A stretch of 6,839 bases of DNA from Neobacillus ginsengisoli (GTDB lineage: Bacteria > Bacillota > Bacilli > Bacillales_B > DSM-18226): assembly GCF_030813055.1 (NCBI RefSeq), contig NZ_JAUSTW010000023.1, forward strand, positions 1-6,839, read 5' to 3'. The position numbers and the translations under genes are program-made. Positions 6,145 to 6,839 of the stretch are shown here, in pieces. Position 1 is the first letter of the stretch; each line of letters starts with the position of its first letter. The notes beneath the pieces are model-generated. The model had not been told where the DNA came from. It searched no databases and worked only from the letters and a program-made list of their open reading frames with translations.

Positions 6145-6663
6145 TTATTGTTCCTCTTCATCACATAATTCTTCTGCAATCTGCTTTATACGTTCTATTG
6201 TTATACCTTCTCTTTGTTCTATGGCTAAGGGGTGTTCAGTTGGTTCTAACTCAATATAAGGACGTACACCAACGGAACGAGTATGAACCTTTGTTTTTAA
6301 ATTTATTGTTTCAGGATAACAAGGAATTGAAGTTGATAACCAGCCAAACATTGGCTCTAGTTCTTGTTCTCTTCCTTCCACTTCCCAATAATCATTAGTT
6401 TTATCAAAATTTCCTTCGCTTAATGAAACCCAGACATCCCAAATAAATGGTCCCTCTCCATCTTTTACGGGAATTTCAATACATCCACGAATAAAAAAAT
6501 ACTCATCGTCAATAATGCACAAATCTTCGTTCATCTCTATCCTGCCTTCTTGCTCCTCTGATGGTACGTCGTAACAATAATCAGGAACTGGACTTCCATA
6601 ACTCATTGGAAGTTCATTGTGATACTTTCCACAACATCTACATAAATAACCTTCTTGACTCAT
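6145..6663 (-). CDS. DUF2199 domain protein
   Basis: This 172-residue soluble protein matches my memory of the DUF2199 family along its whole length; the family has no established function. It opens with a CxxCGxxH motif (C8, C11, H15), which resembles half of a zinc-binding site; no second CxxC pair is present. Further conserved blocks are CIIDDEYFFIRGCIEIPV (49-66), WDVWVSLSE (75-83), FGWLS (106-110) and RPYIELEPTEHPLAIEQREG (134-153), with an acidic C-terminus. ATG at 6663 is preferred because GAGGG lies eight to nine bases upstream. GTG at 6678 would add five residues but would place that ribosome binding site inside the gene. It is transcribed towards the receptor operon and appears unrelated to germination. 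Confidence 0.88.
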   Translation of the reverse strand: MSQEGYLCRCCGKYHNELPMSYGSPVPDYCYDVPSEEQEGRIEMNEDLCIIDDEYFFIRGCIEIPVKDGEGPFIWDVWVSLSEGNFDKTNDYWEVEGREQELEPMFGWLSTSIPCYPETINLKTKVHTRSVGVRPYIELEPTEHPLAIEQREGITIERIKQIAEELCDEEEQ

Positions 6664-6839
6664 TATATAATCCCTCACAAGAAAAATAGCTTTTCCTCAA
6701 TAATAACCCTAAAACCCAGTAAATGATTAATTTTTTCTTGTTTAACTAAACTCCCTCTATATAGAAAGGAAAATCTCACGATTTCTCTTGTTTTCTCCAA
6801 ATTTCGTAGTAGTTTGTTTTAAAGTCCATTTGAATATTG
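6664..6839. other. Upstream region of the DUF2199 gene
   Basis: No gene is recognisable. It should hold the DUF2199 promoter on the minus strand, but I could not find a pair of boxes with acceptable spacing. A TTTTTTCTTGTTTAACTAAAC stretch at 6731-6751 resembles the U-rich tail plus AACTAA motif seen in the other spacers, and may be a third, more decayed copy of that repeat. Confidence 0.3.

Noticed and set aside
6033..6398. 121-codon plus-strand open frame
   Set aside because: It runs through the terminator hairpin and palindrome and then antisense to the DUF2199 gene; no ribosome binding site or family is visible.
1..6839. CRISPR array, tRNA, rRNA, or intact insertion sequence
   Set aside because: No regularly spaced repeats, no cloverleaf or ribosomal RNA signatures and no intact transposase frame were seen on either strand.

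Overview
The window is low-GC, endospore-forming Firmicute DNA, most likely from the Bacillaceae. The main reason is a complete GerA-type spore germinant receptor operon. Supporting signs are purine-rich ribosome binding sites, GTG and TTG starts, and intergenic repeats of a kind I associate from memory with Bacillaceae genomes. Species cannot be read from the sequence.

Layout from left to right. 1-326 holds no gene; its right part carries a hairpin that fits a terminator for the gene on the minus strand. 327-1601 (minus) is an unusual stand-alone GerA-family A-like protein. It has a coiled-coil and charged linker where the first N-terminal subdomain should be, and a strongly diverged membrane domain. 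1602-2038 is a long divergent spacer. It contains a GC-rich (about 48%) island with three hairpins; two of these pair better as minus-strand RNA, and one is followed by a U-rich tail. The last 88 bp before the operon are only about 27% GC and hold a possible forespore sigma-G promoter. 2039-5750 (plus) is the three-gene receptor operon A-B-C, with overlapping or touching ends. 5751-6144 is the convergent spacer, with a small stem-loop, a possible decayed coding remnant, a bidirectional terminator and a long imperfect palindrome. 6145-6663 (minus) is a DUF2199 protein. 6664-6839 is upstream DNA without a recognised gene.

How the genes work together. The A, B and C products should form one germinant receptor in the inner spore membrane. 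B is the transporter-like subunit that binds the germinant. A is the cytosolic-plus-membrane subunit thought to form an oligomeric ion channel. C is a lipoprotein on the outer face of the inner membrane. The stand-alone A-like gene is divergently placed next to this operon without B or C partners. It could be an accessory or modulatory subunit, loosely comparable to the stand-alone GerA-family protein SpoVAF, but that is inference.

The best candidates for something undescribed are the coiled-coil GerA-like protein and the structured GC-rich island upstream of it. The island may be a mobile-element remnant, a dispersed repeat or a non-coding RNA.
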